This document shows, piece after piece, positions 54,908-62,350 of a DNA stretch of 64,000 nt. Position 1 is the first letter of the stretch, and each line of letters starts with the position of its first letter. The position numbers and the translations under genes were made by a program. Under the pieces are notes generated by a model that worked only from the letters and a program-made list of their open reading frames with translations, was not told where the DNA came from and made no database searches. The DNA is from Lachnoclostridium phytofermentans ISDg (lineage in GTDB: Bacteria; Bacillota; Clostridia; Lachnospirales; Lachnospiraceae): the NCBI RefSeq assembly GCF_000018685.1, contig NC_010001.1:2434001-2498000 (forward strand), in the 5' to 3' direction.

Positions 54908-54926
54908 GGGCTTTTAAAGCCCTTAT
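54904..54926 (+). terminator. Short hairpin after serpin 2
   Basis: ATAAGGGCTTT pairs with AAAGCCCTTAT around a minimal loop, overlapping the stop codon region. There is no T tract, so termination is uncertain. Confidence 0.45.
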
Positions 54927-55067
54927 AAAATCCAATGCATTATAGCTGTCATGTTCACATTTTATTTCCTAAAGTAATCTTATAAAGTATAGGAAAATAT
55001 AGGTGGTATCATTATTTTTAACCTTTATGTTATACTAATAGGGCAATATATAAGAAGAGGACTTGTC

Positions 55068-55214
55068 ATGAAAAAGAAAGAATGTATCTGTAAAAGGACA
55101 AAATGTGAAAGACATGGAAAGTGCGAGGAATGTATTAAGCACCATAATGAAAATAAAAAGAACGGATTGCCTTATTGTCAACGGAAAACTACAAAGGATA
55201 ATACAAATGATTAA
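55068..55214 (+). CDS. Cys-rich small protein
   Basis: The 48-residue ORF starts MKKKECICKRTKCERHGKCE and continues with ECIKHHNENKKNGLPYCQRK. It has six cysteines and several histidines in a compact N-terminal part, suggesting a small zinc- or metal-binding fold. Very similar short proteins occur in other clostridia from memory, with unknown function. AAGAGGAC precedes the ATG and TATACT at 55031-55036 could be the -10 box. A terminator follows at 55299-55328. Confidence 0.75.
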   Translation: MKKKECICKRTKCERHGKCEECIKHHNENKKNGLPYCQRKTTKDNTND

Positions 55215-55298
55215 GTAAAGGAAATAAAAAAGGAAAATTTACAATATATTTTATAATATTAGAATCAGTAATCTCATTCAAAATCTCTATAAGCGTTT

Positions 55299-55328
55299 AA
55301 AGGTTTAAGCCCTATGGCTTTAACCTTT
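55299..55328 (+). terminator. Rho-independent terminator of the Cys-rich gene
   Basis: AAAGGTTTAAGCC pairs with GGCTTTAACCTTT (one mismatch, loop CTAT), followed by TTTTTTT. The remainder of 55215-55644 holds nothing else I can support besides the next promoter. Confidence 0.88.
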
Positions 55329-55644
55329 TTTTATTCATGATATGTAAGATAGATTGTTGTAGACTCTATATTCTGGTTTATATTAATAAAGATTAAGTTA
55401 TATCGTAGGTAAAAGATAAATAAATCTTTATTGAAACTATAATTGAAAGTATTTCTACATTTCACAGTGTAAATATTGATAAAATATGGTAAATATGATA
55501 TCGTTTCTTTATGACCAATTTATTACTATAATTGTGTAAATCAAGATAATAATCGAATGATAAAATTAACCGATTTTACCTCAAATTCTTTAGTAATCAC
55601 TTTTTAGCAGAATTCACTAAAAATATATAGAAAGGATTTTGATT

Positions 55645-56706
55645 ATGTCAAACAATCATTTTGTAACAATTAATACTTCCACCTGGAATAACAGTCCCTA
55701 TGTTCCAAAAAGTAATGGGAGAATTATAACAGAACAATGTTCAGATGACTTAACATCGGAGTATTGGTATGTCGATAGTCGAGGTGGAAAATGGTCAACC
55801 CTATTTTATAGTGGTGAAACTATCCATATTGGAGAGACAATACAGTTCGCATTTTGGGTACATATTAAGAAGAATTTTGGTACAACCTTTAGGGCTCAGT
55901 TATTTCAAAGTGACTGGGATAAGGCGACAACATTTGAACTTTCTAATAACTGCCCTTATTTGGTTGAAAACATAGGAAATTACTATTTATTCTCCATACC
56001 TTACATAGCAAGTGAAGATCATATCGTTAACTATACCTTATCCATGAATGATTTTGAAGTTACTATTTTTTCTGCTGTAGAAAATGATATCACTGAAGTA
56101 GAGTTAATACCTACCGAAAAAGGGAAGATATCATTAGACAATATCAGTGAAATTACTAAGGAAGAAAATGATATATGGGATTGTTCTCCTTATCAAATTA
56201 TCAAATGTTATAAGCAGGGTTTTCCTAAGACCAGATTTATCGGAATAAAATACAGTGATGAAGATAGGGTCAATGGTATGTATGGTTGGCATTGGGGGCA
56301 ATGGTTTGAAACAGGTAAATTTGATATAATTGAAAAACTGCTTACGAAAGAGTTTCAGAAGATATATCCTGATGCGGAGGCATACATAGGCCTTGAACGT
56401 TATAAGGAGGGAGAACCTTATGAGTATTGGATTGGGATGTTTCTTCCGGAAAACAGTGTTGTACCGGATGGTTATGCTTCTGTTGACTTCGACTTTAACA
56501 GTGTGGGAATCTGTTGGATAAAAGGACATGAAGAAAATGTTTTTGGTCATGAGGGAGACTGCTATGAGGAACTAATTGAGAAAGGTATGCAAGTTCTTGA
56601 AAGCAATGGTGCTTGCTGGTTTTTCGAAAGATATGTTTGCCCTAGATATACCAATCCAGATAAAGACGGTAAAGTAATTTTAGATATTGGATATTTTGTA
56701 AAATAA
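55645..56706 (+). CDS. GyrI-like domain protein with unknown N-terminal domain
   Basis: The 353-residue protein lacks a signal peptide. Residues about 180-353 look like a GyrI/AraC effector-binding domain: TRFIGIKYSDEDRVNG, YIGLERYKEGEPYEYWIGMF, GYASVDFDFNSVGICWIKG and a final LDIGYFVK. This fold binds drugs or hydrophobic cations. The N-terminal 170 residues (NGRIITEQCSDDLTSEYWYV, then WSTLFYSGETIHIGETIQFA) look like a beta-sandwich and are not recognised. No helix-turn-helix is present, so it is not a regulator itself. It may bind or modify a small molecule. ATG at 55645 has AAAGGA. Confidence 0.68.
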   Translation: MSNNHFVTINTSTWNNSPYVPKSNGRIITEQCSDDLTSEYWYVDSRGGKWSTLFYSGETIHIGETIQFAFWVHIKKNFGTTFRAQLFQSDWDKATTFELSNNCPYLVENIGNYYLFSIPYIASEDHIVNYTLSMNDFEVTIFSAVENDITEVELIPTEKGKISLDNISEITKEENDIWDCSPYQIIKCYKQGFPKTRFIGIKYSDEDRVNGMYGWHWGQWFETGKFDIIEKLLTKEFQKIYPDAEAYIGLERYKEGEPYEYWIGMFLPENSVVPDGYASVDFDFNSVGICWIKGHEENVFGHEGDCYEELIEKGMQVLESNGACWFFERYVCPRYTNPDKDGKVILDIGYFVK

Positions 56707-56732
56707 GAATTTATTATCATTGAGGGGGAGAC

Positions 56733-57255
56733 ATGATATTAAAGATAGTATTATTATTAGTAACAGTATTTAGTTGGCTTTTGTTTATTAAAATAATAGT
56801 TGATAAAGGCAAAAGAAAAGAGAATGGTATCGAAGAAAATACAATTGCAATTAGTGTAAAACTTTTAACTGGGATAATTGCAGTTTGTTTATTAATGATA
56901 ACAGGAGTTTTATTCCTTAATGAATCATTAATTCTTAAAGATCAAGCGACAACGACTCAGGTAGATACGAAAGGGGGATAAGCTTCTTCCGATAGGCTCA
57001 GTAATTCTGTTAGAGGATAGTACGAAAAAAGTAATGATTATTGGATATTGTCAATACGAGTTAGATTCCAGTGAATTATGGGATTACGCTGGTTGTCTCT
57101 ATCCAGAAGGGTATTTAGGAAGTGACAAGACCTTTTTGTTTAATTCGAATCAAATAAAAGAGATAAGTTTTCTTGGTATGGAAACGGAAGAGCAACAAGA
57201 ATTTGCAGACTATGCGAATAAAATATTAAAGGACGAGAGAGATAAGATAAAGTAA
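56733..57255 (+). CDS. Membrane-anchored DUF4176 protein, apparent frameshift at a G5 run
   Basis: Two frames seem to be one gene. Frame 1, from ATG at 56733 (GGGGGAG upstream), encodes two spans and the linker KDQATTTQVDTKGG, stopping at 56979. The +1 frame encodes KLLPIGSVILLEDSTKKVMI, YCQYELDSSELWDYAGCLYP and EGYLGSDKTFLFN, a DUF4176 domain, to the stop at 57255. No ATG, GTG or TTG lies before the conserved LLPIGSV start of the domain. Removing one G from GGGGG at 56973-56977 would join the frames as DTKGDKLLPIGS. It is thus a frameshift mutation, a slippery site or an unusual start. DUF4176 proteins occur near type VII secretion loci. Confidence 0.6.
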
Positions 57256-57348
57256 ATTTATTGTATAAAATAATTAGGTGGAGTACGAATAGAAATATTG
57301 AAGCATTATTTTTTAATAAAATTTAATAAGCTATAATTTAATTTGTTA

Positions 57349-57397
57349 AGAAAGCTCTTTGAAGTAATATTTAAATATTTCTCAGAGCTTTCTTTTT
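57349..57397 (+). terminator. Rho-independent terminator of the DUF4176 gene
   Basis: AGAAAGCTCT (57349-57358) pairs perfectly with AGAGCTTTCT (57384-57393) and is followed by TTTT. Confidence 0.85.
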
Positions 57398-57533
57398 ACT
57401 CATAGATTTCAGTTTTATGGATAAATTCCACAGAGTCATATCTGTTCTTCTTACGTTTCTCTTGCCTATCTGCGCGAACTCCTAGGCTGCCATCTCTTTG
57501 ATAATCTGGTCTGATTTCATGATCATAGAAGTC
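57396..57533 (-). pseudogene. 3' remnant of an unidentified gene (minus strand)
   Basis: A minus-strand frame open from 57533 to TAA at 57398-57396 encodes DFYDHEIRPDYQRDGSLGVR followed by ADRQEKRKKNRYDSVEF and IHKTEIYE. The composition looks like a genuine basic protein tail. A stop precedes it directly and no start codon is suitable. The parent family is not recognised. Confidence 0.4.
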
Positions 57534-57670
57534 TTATTGAACATTAAGAACAAGCCTTATTATACATTAAGAAAGAAGTTTTATTGGTGTTTGTATATAA
57601 CTGTGAGAACGAAAAGTACATAAAGAAGAAGTTTTATTGTTCACATAAAGACAATGTTTTATTAAGAATA
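57526..57670. repeat. Degenerate short repeats between remnant and padR-type gene
   Basis: TTTTATTG- and ACATTAAGAA-like words recur in irregular units of roughly 23-30 bases (CTTATTGAACATTAAGAAC, CTTATTATACATTAAGAAAG, TTTTATTGTTCACATAAAGA). No coding potential is seen. Confidence 0.5.
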
Positions 57671-57717
57671 TATCATTAATTATTGAAATCAAAAAGGATA
57701 TATTAGTAAAATATACC

Positions 57718-57770
57718 TTGACATATATAGATTATCGATATATCATAACATATATCGATAATCTATATAT
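57718..57770 (+). promoter_or_regulatory. PadR-gene promoter overlapped by a 21-bp palindromic operator
   Basis: TTGACA (57718-57723), a 17-base spacer and TATCAT (57741-57746) form a promoter. A perfect inverted repeat with 21-base arms (57723-57743 and 57750-57770, spacer CATAAC) covers it; each arm contains ATCGAT flanked by ATATAT runs. A repressor bound here would block initiation. It ends 11 bases before the padR-type start codon. Confidence 0.8.
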
Positions 57771-57781
57771 GGAGGGTTGTT

Positions 57782-58117
57782 ATGATTGAGAAAAGCTTAT
57801 TATCGGGTAGTACAACAATGTTATTGCTTCGATTACTTGAAGAGAAAGATATGTATGGGTATGAAATGATAGATACCTTACGAAAGCAATCCAATAACGT
57901 TTTTGAATTAAAGGCAGGTACTTTATATCCTTTACTGCATTCCTTGGAAGAAAAGAACTTATTATTCTCATATGAAGAAGAGATTAATGGAAAAGTCCGC
58001 AAGTACTATAAGTTATCCAAAGAAGGTAAAAAGTATCTAAAACAAAAGAAAGAAGAATGGCAGGAATATTCTAAAGCGGTGAGTAATGTATTGGGAGGAA
58101 ACTTTGGAATCATGTGA
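57782..58117 (+). CDS. PadR family transcriptional regulator
   Basis: The 111-residue protein is a small (subfamily 2-like) PadR regulator: MLLLRLLEEKDMYGYEMID, then LKAGTLYPLLHSLEEKNLL as the recognition helix and wing, and VRKYYKLSKEGKKYLKQKK, with a short C-terminal dimer helix. Members repress from palindromic sites rich in ATAT and usually control a neighbouring membrane protein or exporter. Here no target gene follows; the next gene is a methionine sulfoxide reductase with its own leader. The palindrome in its promoter suggests autorepression. GGAGGG precedes the ATG. Confidence 0.93.
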   Translation: MIEKSLLSGSTTMLLLRLLEEKDMYGYEMIDTLRKQSNNVFELKAGTLYPLLHSLEEKNLLFSYEEEINGKVRKYYKLSKEGKKYLKQKKEEWQEYSKAVSNVLGGNFGIM

Positions 58118-58243
58118 TTAGTTTCCTATTAGCAGGATGTTATTCTAAGTTATAAAGCTTTTTATACTAAGTTTGTGAGCAAAGGAAATTACATTATACG
58201 TATTTAATAGCAATAAAATCATAATATAAGTGAGGTAGAAAAA

Positions 58244-58759
58244 ATGGATCAAATCGATAGTATGTATCCCGAAAATAAAGTAGAGATGTACGAGCTATTA
58301 TTGGTACAATTAAAAGCAATGTTAGAAGGAGAGCAGGATGTCATTGCAAATTTAAGTAATGTTTCTGCTCTACTAAATCAGGCATTGAAGGATATTAACT
58401 GGGTAGGATTTTATCTAATGAAAAAAGGTAGCTTAATTCTTGGACCATTCCAAGGCAAAGTAGCTTGTATTCACATACCAGTCGGACGAGGGGTATGTGG
58501 AACTGCAGTGAACGAAGGTAAGACTCAAATTGTGAAGGATGTTCATGAATTTCCAGGACATATCGCATGCGACAGTGCTTCTAATTCCGAAATAGTGATA
58601 CCAATGAAGAAGAACGGAACAATACTTGGTGTATTAGATATTGATAGTCCAAAATTTCATCGATTCGATGAAGTAGATGCTGAATATTTGGAACAAATCA
58701 TAACCTTATTAGTGGAGTGTTGTGACTGGCCAAGTAGTATCCAATATGATTTTTGTTAG
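58244..58759 (+). CDS. msrC: Free methionine-(R)-sulfoxide reductase (GAF domain)
   Basis: The 171-residue cytoplasmic protein is a single GAF domain with Cys75 in KVACIHIPVG, Cys85 in GRGVCGTAV and Cys109 in HIACDSASNSEIV. Their spacing of 10 and 24 residues equals that of the three redox cysteines of E. coli fRMsr, so it should reduce free Met-R-sulfoxide using thioredoxin. The ATG has AGTGAGG upstream. The frame after its TAG stop continues into a GNAT-family remnant, so the neighbour was lost recently or the junction arose by deletion. Confidence 0.93.
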   Translation: MDQIDSMYPENKVEMYELLLVQLKAMLEGEQDVIANLSNVSALLNQALKDINWVGFYLMKKGSLILGPFQGKVACIHIPVGRGVCGTAVNEGKTQIVKDVHEFPGHIACDSASNSEIVIPMKKNGTILGVLDIDSPKFHRFDEVDAEYLEQIITLLVECCDWPSSIQYDFC

Positions 58760-58900
58760 GACTCCAGCAAGGATTGGGCTAGAATTAGAAACTTAGAGTA
58801 CTTGGAATTAAACGTTCTACGTGAAAACGAAGCAGCGATAAAGCTTTATGAACACGAGAAGTTTCAAGAAGATATAAAGACGATGAGATGTGATTTATAA
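58760..58900 (+). pseudogene. C-terminal remnant of a GNAT acetyltransferase gene
   Basis: Directly after the msrC stop and in the same frame, the DNA encodes WARIRNLEYLELNVLRENEA followed by AIKLYEHEKFQEDIKTMRCDL and TAA at 58898. ELNVLRENEAAIKLYE is the acetyl-CoA-binding C-terminal motif of GNAT enzymes. The N-terminal two thirds are missing, so it is not functional. Confidence 0.82.
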
Positions 58901-58966
58901 ACAGATTCTACTTCATAGCAATTCTTTCCGTAAAACAGATTCACTTCGCAGTAATTCTTTCTGAAA
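58899..58966. repeat. Tandem duplication of about 33 bp
   Basis: AAACAGATTCTACTTCATAG and the following bases at 58899 recur as AAACAGATTCACTTCGCAG from about 58933, each followed by AATTCTTTC. It starts at the stop codon of the GNAT remnant. Confidence 0.75.
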
Positions 58967-59005
58967 AGATATATATAATAGTATAAATACGCTAAAGGAA
59001 TCTTT

Positions 59006-59155
59006 ATGAAAGAAAAGGTAATTTTCATTACAGGGGTTTTGTTTACCGCTATGGGATTTATAAATGTTTTGATAAAATCAGATTTCATCACTATCTTTTT
59101 ATACTTTTTAGCAGGTCTTTTATTCTTCAAATTGTTTTATTATTGTAAGAAATAA
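59006..59155 (+). CDS. Small two-span membrane protein
   Basis: The 49-residue ORF MKEKVIFITGVLFTAMGFIN... ends LFFKLFYYCKK. It has two hydrophobic segments (about 4-20 and 26-44) and basic ends, so it would sit in the membrane with both termini inside. AAAGGAATC lies before the ATG. No family is recognised. The reading is supported by ribosome site and hydrophobicity only. Confidence 0.5.
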   Translation: MKEKVIFITGVLFTAMGFINVLIKSDFITIFLYFLAGLLFFKLFYYCKK

Positions 59156-59304
59156 CGCAATAGACGAAAGTATTAATTAGAACATATAAAAAAACAATGG
59201 AGTTAGGATTATAAGCTAAAAGTAGCAGTAAAGGCTACTCAATAAAGCAATCAATATGAGGTTTATAATTAACCTAGAAATTTATTTTTAATTAAATAAT
59301 CAGT

Positions 59305-59350
59305 AGAACATTTTAAGTATTTCAAGAACATTTTAAGCATGTTAAGAATA
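59305..59350. repeat. 20-bp tandem repeat, two and a part units
   Basis: AGAACATTTTAAGTATTTCA (59305-59324), AGAACATTTTAAGCATGTTA (59325-59344) and the start of a third unit lie in tandem. Confidence 0.8.
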
Positions 59351-59429
59351 TTCTATATAATGCTTGATACCTAACAAATTCCAGTATATAATAAACAAGA
59401 AATATAAATTTAACAATATAAGAGGTTGA

Positions 59430-59820
59430 AAAACACAATGAGAATTCGTAAATAACAATGTATGTAAGAATGATAAGAAGAGGAAGCTTGGTGAATATTC
59501 TATTTTATTTAATTTTAAATCAGAACATTCACGTAGCTTAATAGTTATGAAAATAGGAGTTAATGTACTACTATTGTACATAATATACTGGCTAATTTTA
59601 GTTCCTCTATTGAGATTATCATTTAACATACAGTATTTTTACGTCCGGAGTGTTTTTTCAGGCTCTTTTTTTGTTGTAAAAATTTAGAAAGGTGGTGTAA
59701 GCATGTTGTTTTCAAAATTACGTCTTAAAGAAAGAGTAGAAACAGAGAAATTAATCAGATAACCTGGCATGGAATACGACAAACTTCGTCGTAGATGCCA
59801 GTTAGAAAGGTAGGCAAACT
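59430..59820 (+). promoter_or_regulatory. Long structured leader of the ABC-F gene
   Basis: The region upstream of the ABC-F gene holds a long imperfect stem (59484-59501 with 59522-59539), a small ATGTAC/GTACAT hairpin near 59562-59580, a weak hairpin plus T7 run at about 59648-59673, a 19-codon leader ORF and a hairpin just before the gene's ribosome site (59764-59801: CTGGCAT/ATGCCAG with inner TACGAC/GTCGTA). This resembles ribosome-mediated attenuation known for several ABC-F and erm genes. Function here is inferred. Confidence 0.6.
59703..59762 (+). CDS. Candidate 19-residue leader peptide
   Basis: ATG at 59703 follows AAAGGTGG with good spacing and encodes MLFSKLRLKERVETEKLIR, then TAA at 59760. 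It ends two bases before the hairpin that lies in front of the ABC-F ribosome site, so a ribosome stalled by an antibiotic on this ORF could alter that hairpin. The peptide has no known homologue that I recognise. Confidence 0.55.
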   Translation: MLFSKLRLKERVETEKLIR

Positions 59821-61389
59821 ATGTCGAAAATAATAATTCAAAATATGTATTTTCACTATGCAGAATATTTTCAGACTGTATTTGAAGATGTAAATTTAAC
59901 GCTCGATACCGATTGGAGGCTAGGCCTCATAGGGAGAAATGGGAGAGGAAAATCAACCTTTTTAAAACTTTTGCATGGAAGTTTAATTCCTGATAAGGGA
60001 AATGTGGTGAAACAGGTTAATACGGAGTTTTTTCCTTATGAAATAAATACGAATTATAGAGTAACTCTTGATGTGTTAAAGGAGTGCATTGGAAATTTAA
60101 AGACGATGGAAGATACCATGGAGGAAATCATCGTTTCTGAGGATAAAAACAGGTATCAGGAATATCAAGAGATACTTGAACAGTATCTTGAATTTGATGG
60201 ATTTCAAATGGAAAGTCGAATTTTAAGGGAAATAGCTCTCATGAATTTACCAGAAGAGATACTAACTCGTAATTATGAAGTTTTATCAGGAGGAGAAAAA
60301 ACAAGACTTCAAATCATAGCAATGTTTTTACGGAATAACGCTTATGTACTGCTAGATGAGCCAACGAATCATCTGGATTTGGAGGGTAAAAGATTATTAG
60401 CAGATTATCTAAAGCAGAAAAAAGGATTTTTGGTAGTATCTCATGATCGAAGCTTCTTAGATGAAGTGATAGACCATGTTTTATCTTTTAATAAATCGGA
60501 CATTGAGATTGAAAAAGGAACCTTTACTTCTTGGAAGGAGAATAAGGATAAAAAAGAAAGTTATGAATCCCGTACGGAAGCAAAGTTAGTAAGAGAAATC
60601 AAAGCATTGCATAATCAGTCAGTTTTGAAACGAGATTGGGCTAGTAGTGCTGAGAAGACTAAGAATAATCACGGAAAGTTTGAACGTTCCAGCGGATCAC
60701 GAGCAGCACAGTTTATGATGCATGCAAAAAGAGCAGAAGATAGAGTTAAGAAAAACTTAGAGGATAAAAATAAGCTGCTACAAAACTTTGAAGTAGCAAA
60801 AGAACTAGAAATTAAACAGAAGTCTTTAGAGGGTTATACCATATTAAGAGTAAAAGATCTTTCCTTTGGATATGATGGCGGTATCTTATTTTCAAATCTG
60901 AACTTTAAAGTGGCGGTTGGTGACCGGATATGGGTTCGTGGGAAAAACGGTTCTGGTAAAAGCACATTATTAAAGTTGATTGCAAAACATTTAGAGTCCG
61001 ATTGTATCAATTACTTTGATGAAATACAGATTACAGAATCTTTTCAAGAACCATTATGGAATTCTGGATATGTAACAGATTATATTATTGAGGATAGTAA
61101 GCGACATCAAATTTACGAATTATGTGGTCTTTTTGATATTCCTACTGAAACTTTACTTCGACCGATTGAAACTCTTAGTGGGGGTGAAAAGAAAAAACTA
61201 GACATTGCAAGAGCTTTAGTTTGTGAAAATCAATTAATTCTTCTGGATGAGCCACTTAACTTTATGGATATTTACTTTCGTGAACAGTTAGAAAAAGCGA
61301 TACTACAATACCAACCGACTATTATATTTATAGAACATGATGAATGGTTTGGTAATAGGGTGGCAACAAAGATAATAACTTTGGATTAA
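59821..61389 (+). CDS. ABC-F ribosome-protection protein (Lsa/Vga/CplR-like)
   Basis: The 522-residue protein has two ABC domains without membrane spans. The first has GRNGRGKST, LSGGEKTRLQI and LLDEPTNHLDLEG; the second has GKNGSGKST, LSGGEKKKLDIAR and LLDEPLNFMDIY. Between them lies a basic linker of about 80 residues (KALHNQSVLKRDWASSAEKT onward), the antibiotic-resistance domain that reaches the peptidyl-transferase centre. GLIGRNGRGKST and the IEHDEWF ending resemble Lsa-type proteins, which protect ribosomes from lincosamides, pleuromutilins and streptogramin A. The spectrum cannot be set from sequence. A leader ORF and hairpins precede it. Confidence 0.92.
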   Translation: MSKIIIQNMYFHYAEYFQTVFEDVNLTLDTDWRLGLIGRNGRGKSTFLKLLHGSLIPDKGNVVKQVNTEFFPYEINTNYRVTLDVLKECIGNLKTMEDTMEEIIVSEDKNRYQEYQEILEQYLEFDGFQMESRILREIALMNLPEEILTRNYEVLSGGEKTRLQIIAMFLRNNAYVLLDEPTNHLDLEGKRLLADYLKQKKGFLVVSHDRSFLDEVIDHVLSFNKSDIEIEKGTFTSWKENKDKKESYESRTEAKLVREIKALHNQSVLKRDWASSAEKTKNNHGKFERSSGSRAAQFMMHAKRAEDRVKKNLEDKNKLLQNFEVAKELEIKQKSLEGYTILRVKDLSFGYDGGILFSNLNFKVAVGDRIWVRGKNGSGKSTLLKLIAKHLESDCINYFDEIQITESFQEPLWNSGYVTDYIIEDSKRHQIYELCGLFDIPTETLLRPIETLSGGEKKKLDIARALVCENQLILLDEPLNFMDIYFREQLEKAILQYQPTIIFIEHDEWFGNRVATKIITLD

Positions 61390-61445
61390 AGATAAAGAAT
61401 TGAGTTTGACGTAACTGTTTTTTTCATCTATTATTATAATAAGCT

Positions 61446-61496
61446 TATTCATGATAGGGAAAAGTTCTTAAGGTCTACTTTTTCTTGATTAGGGTA
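61446..61496 (+). repeat. Dispersed repeat, copy 1
   Basis: TTATTCATGATAGGGAAAAG and the following 30 bases align with 62287-62337, sharing TTATTCATGA, GGAAA, GTTC and CTTTTTCTTG in order. Each copy can form an imperfect hairpin (GGAAAAG with CTTTTTC). It may terminate the ABC-F transcript. Confidence 0.65.
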
Positions 61497-61541
61497 CAGA
61501 ACAAGATTTTTTAGTTACTTCTCTACAAATTAGTTTCTTAA

Positions 61542-61697
61542 ATCTTACATGTTAATACCAATTTTCATAATACACCAGGAGTAACAAGAGTTACGAAAGA
61601 GCACTGCAACATCGTATTTACCGTGTGTAATCTATTAAAAGATGCTAACTTATCTGGTAACAATGTTTTGTCCCATCTGAATAGAATGGAACAATGA
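61542..61697 (+). pseudogene. Possible 3' gene remnant before the membrane protein gene
   Basis: A frame ending in TGA at 61695 encodes NFHNTPGVTRVTKEHCNIVF then TVCNLLKDANLSGNNVLSHL and NRMEQ, which looks protein-like and faintly recalls IS66-type transposase tails. There is no start codon with a ribosome site. The assignment is weak. It fills most of the 61390-61716 gap. Confidence 0.3.
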
Positions 61698-61716
61698 TTA
61701 TGAATGGGGGTAGAAA

Positions 61717-62259
61717 GTGAAAAATATATTTATTGGATTAGTATTTATTCTTCTTAACTTTAATTTAAATCTAGGTGGTATGCAGATAGATTTGCTGCCT
61801 AATTTTGTAGGTTATTTGCTTATGATGAAAGGAATTGACGAACTAATCAAAGAAAGTGAATTTTTTGATAAGGTGAGACCATGGGCAGTTTTTATGGCTT
61901 GCTATTCAGGTGTCATTTTCATTCTTGATTTACTTGGTATCTCAAGTCAATTACAAGGTTTTTCAATTATTTTAGGTATTATTAATATAAGTATTACGCT
62001 CTATATATTATACCAAATTGTAAGTGGCGTCATGGATATAGAGAAGAAGTATGGAATTTTTTTAGATGGAGATAAGTTAAAAGATCTATGGAAGTTTATG
62101 TCGATATTTAATGTGATAATTTACTTTTTAATGTTTTTTACCACATTAGCAGTTGTTCTAATGATTATTACAATAATCACATATATCATATTCCTTATAA
62201 CATTTAATAATTCTAAGAATTTATATTATAATGAACGGGATAAGTTTTTTCATAGTTAA
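61717..62259 (+). CDS. Hypothetical membrane protein
   Basis: The 180-residue protein has about five spans and contains MQIDLLPNFVGYLLMMKGID near the start, a pattern seen in small Firmicute membrane proteins of unknown function. GTG at 61717 has GGGGGT at proper distance. A polar loop at about 105-125 (MDIEKKYGIFLDGDKLKDLW) separates the last spans. It is flanked by the two copies of the dispersed repeat. No operon partner or role can be given. Confidence 0.75.
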   Translation: MKNIFIGLVFILLNFNLNLGGMQIDLLPNFVGYLLMMKGIDELIKESEFFDKVRPWAVFMACYSGVIFILDLLGISSQLQGFSIILGIINISITLYILYQIVSGVMDIEKKYGIFLDGDKLKDLWKFMSIFNVIIYFLMFFTTLAVVLMIITIITYIIFLITFNNSKNLYYNERDKFFHS

Positions 62260-62286
62260 GATTCGTGGAAATGTTATAGATTAAAC

Positions 62287-62337
62287 AGTTATTCATGACA
62301 AGGAAATGTTCGCGGATCGCACTTTTTCTTGTTTAGA
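62287..62337 (+). repeat. Dispersed repeat, copy 2
   Basis: This is the partner of 61446-61496 (TTATTCATGACAAGGAAATG onward). It can form the imperfect hairpin CAAGGAAA.GT with AC.TTTTTCTTG and lies directly upstream of the DNA glycosylase start, where an over-long ORF call would include it. Confidence 0.65.
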
Positions 62338-62350
62338 AATGAGGATTAGT

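Noticed and set aside
59438..59455. Five-codon ORF MRIRK with a possible ribosome site upstream of the ABC-F leader
   Set aside because: Too short to separate from chance in A/T-rich DNA; only the 19-codon ORF next to the hairpin is kept.
59342..59629. Minus-strand ORF of 95 codons
   Set aside because: It lies in the ABC-F leader region, is very A/T-rich and lacks a ribosome site.
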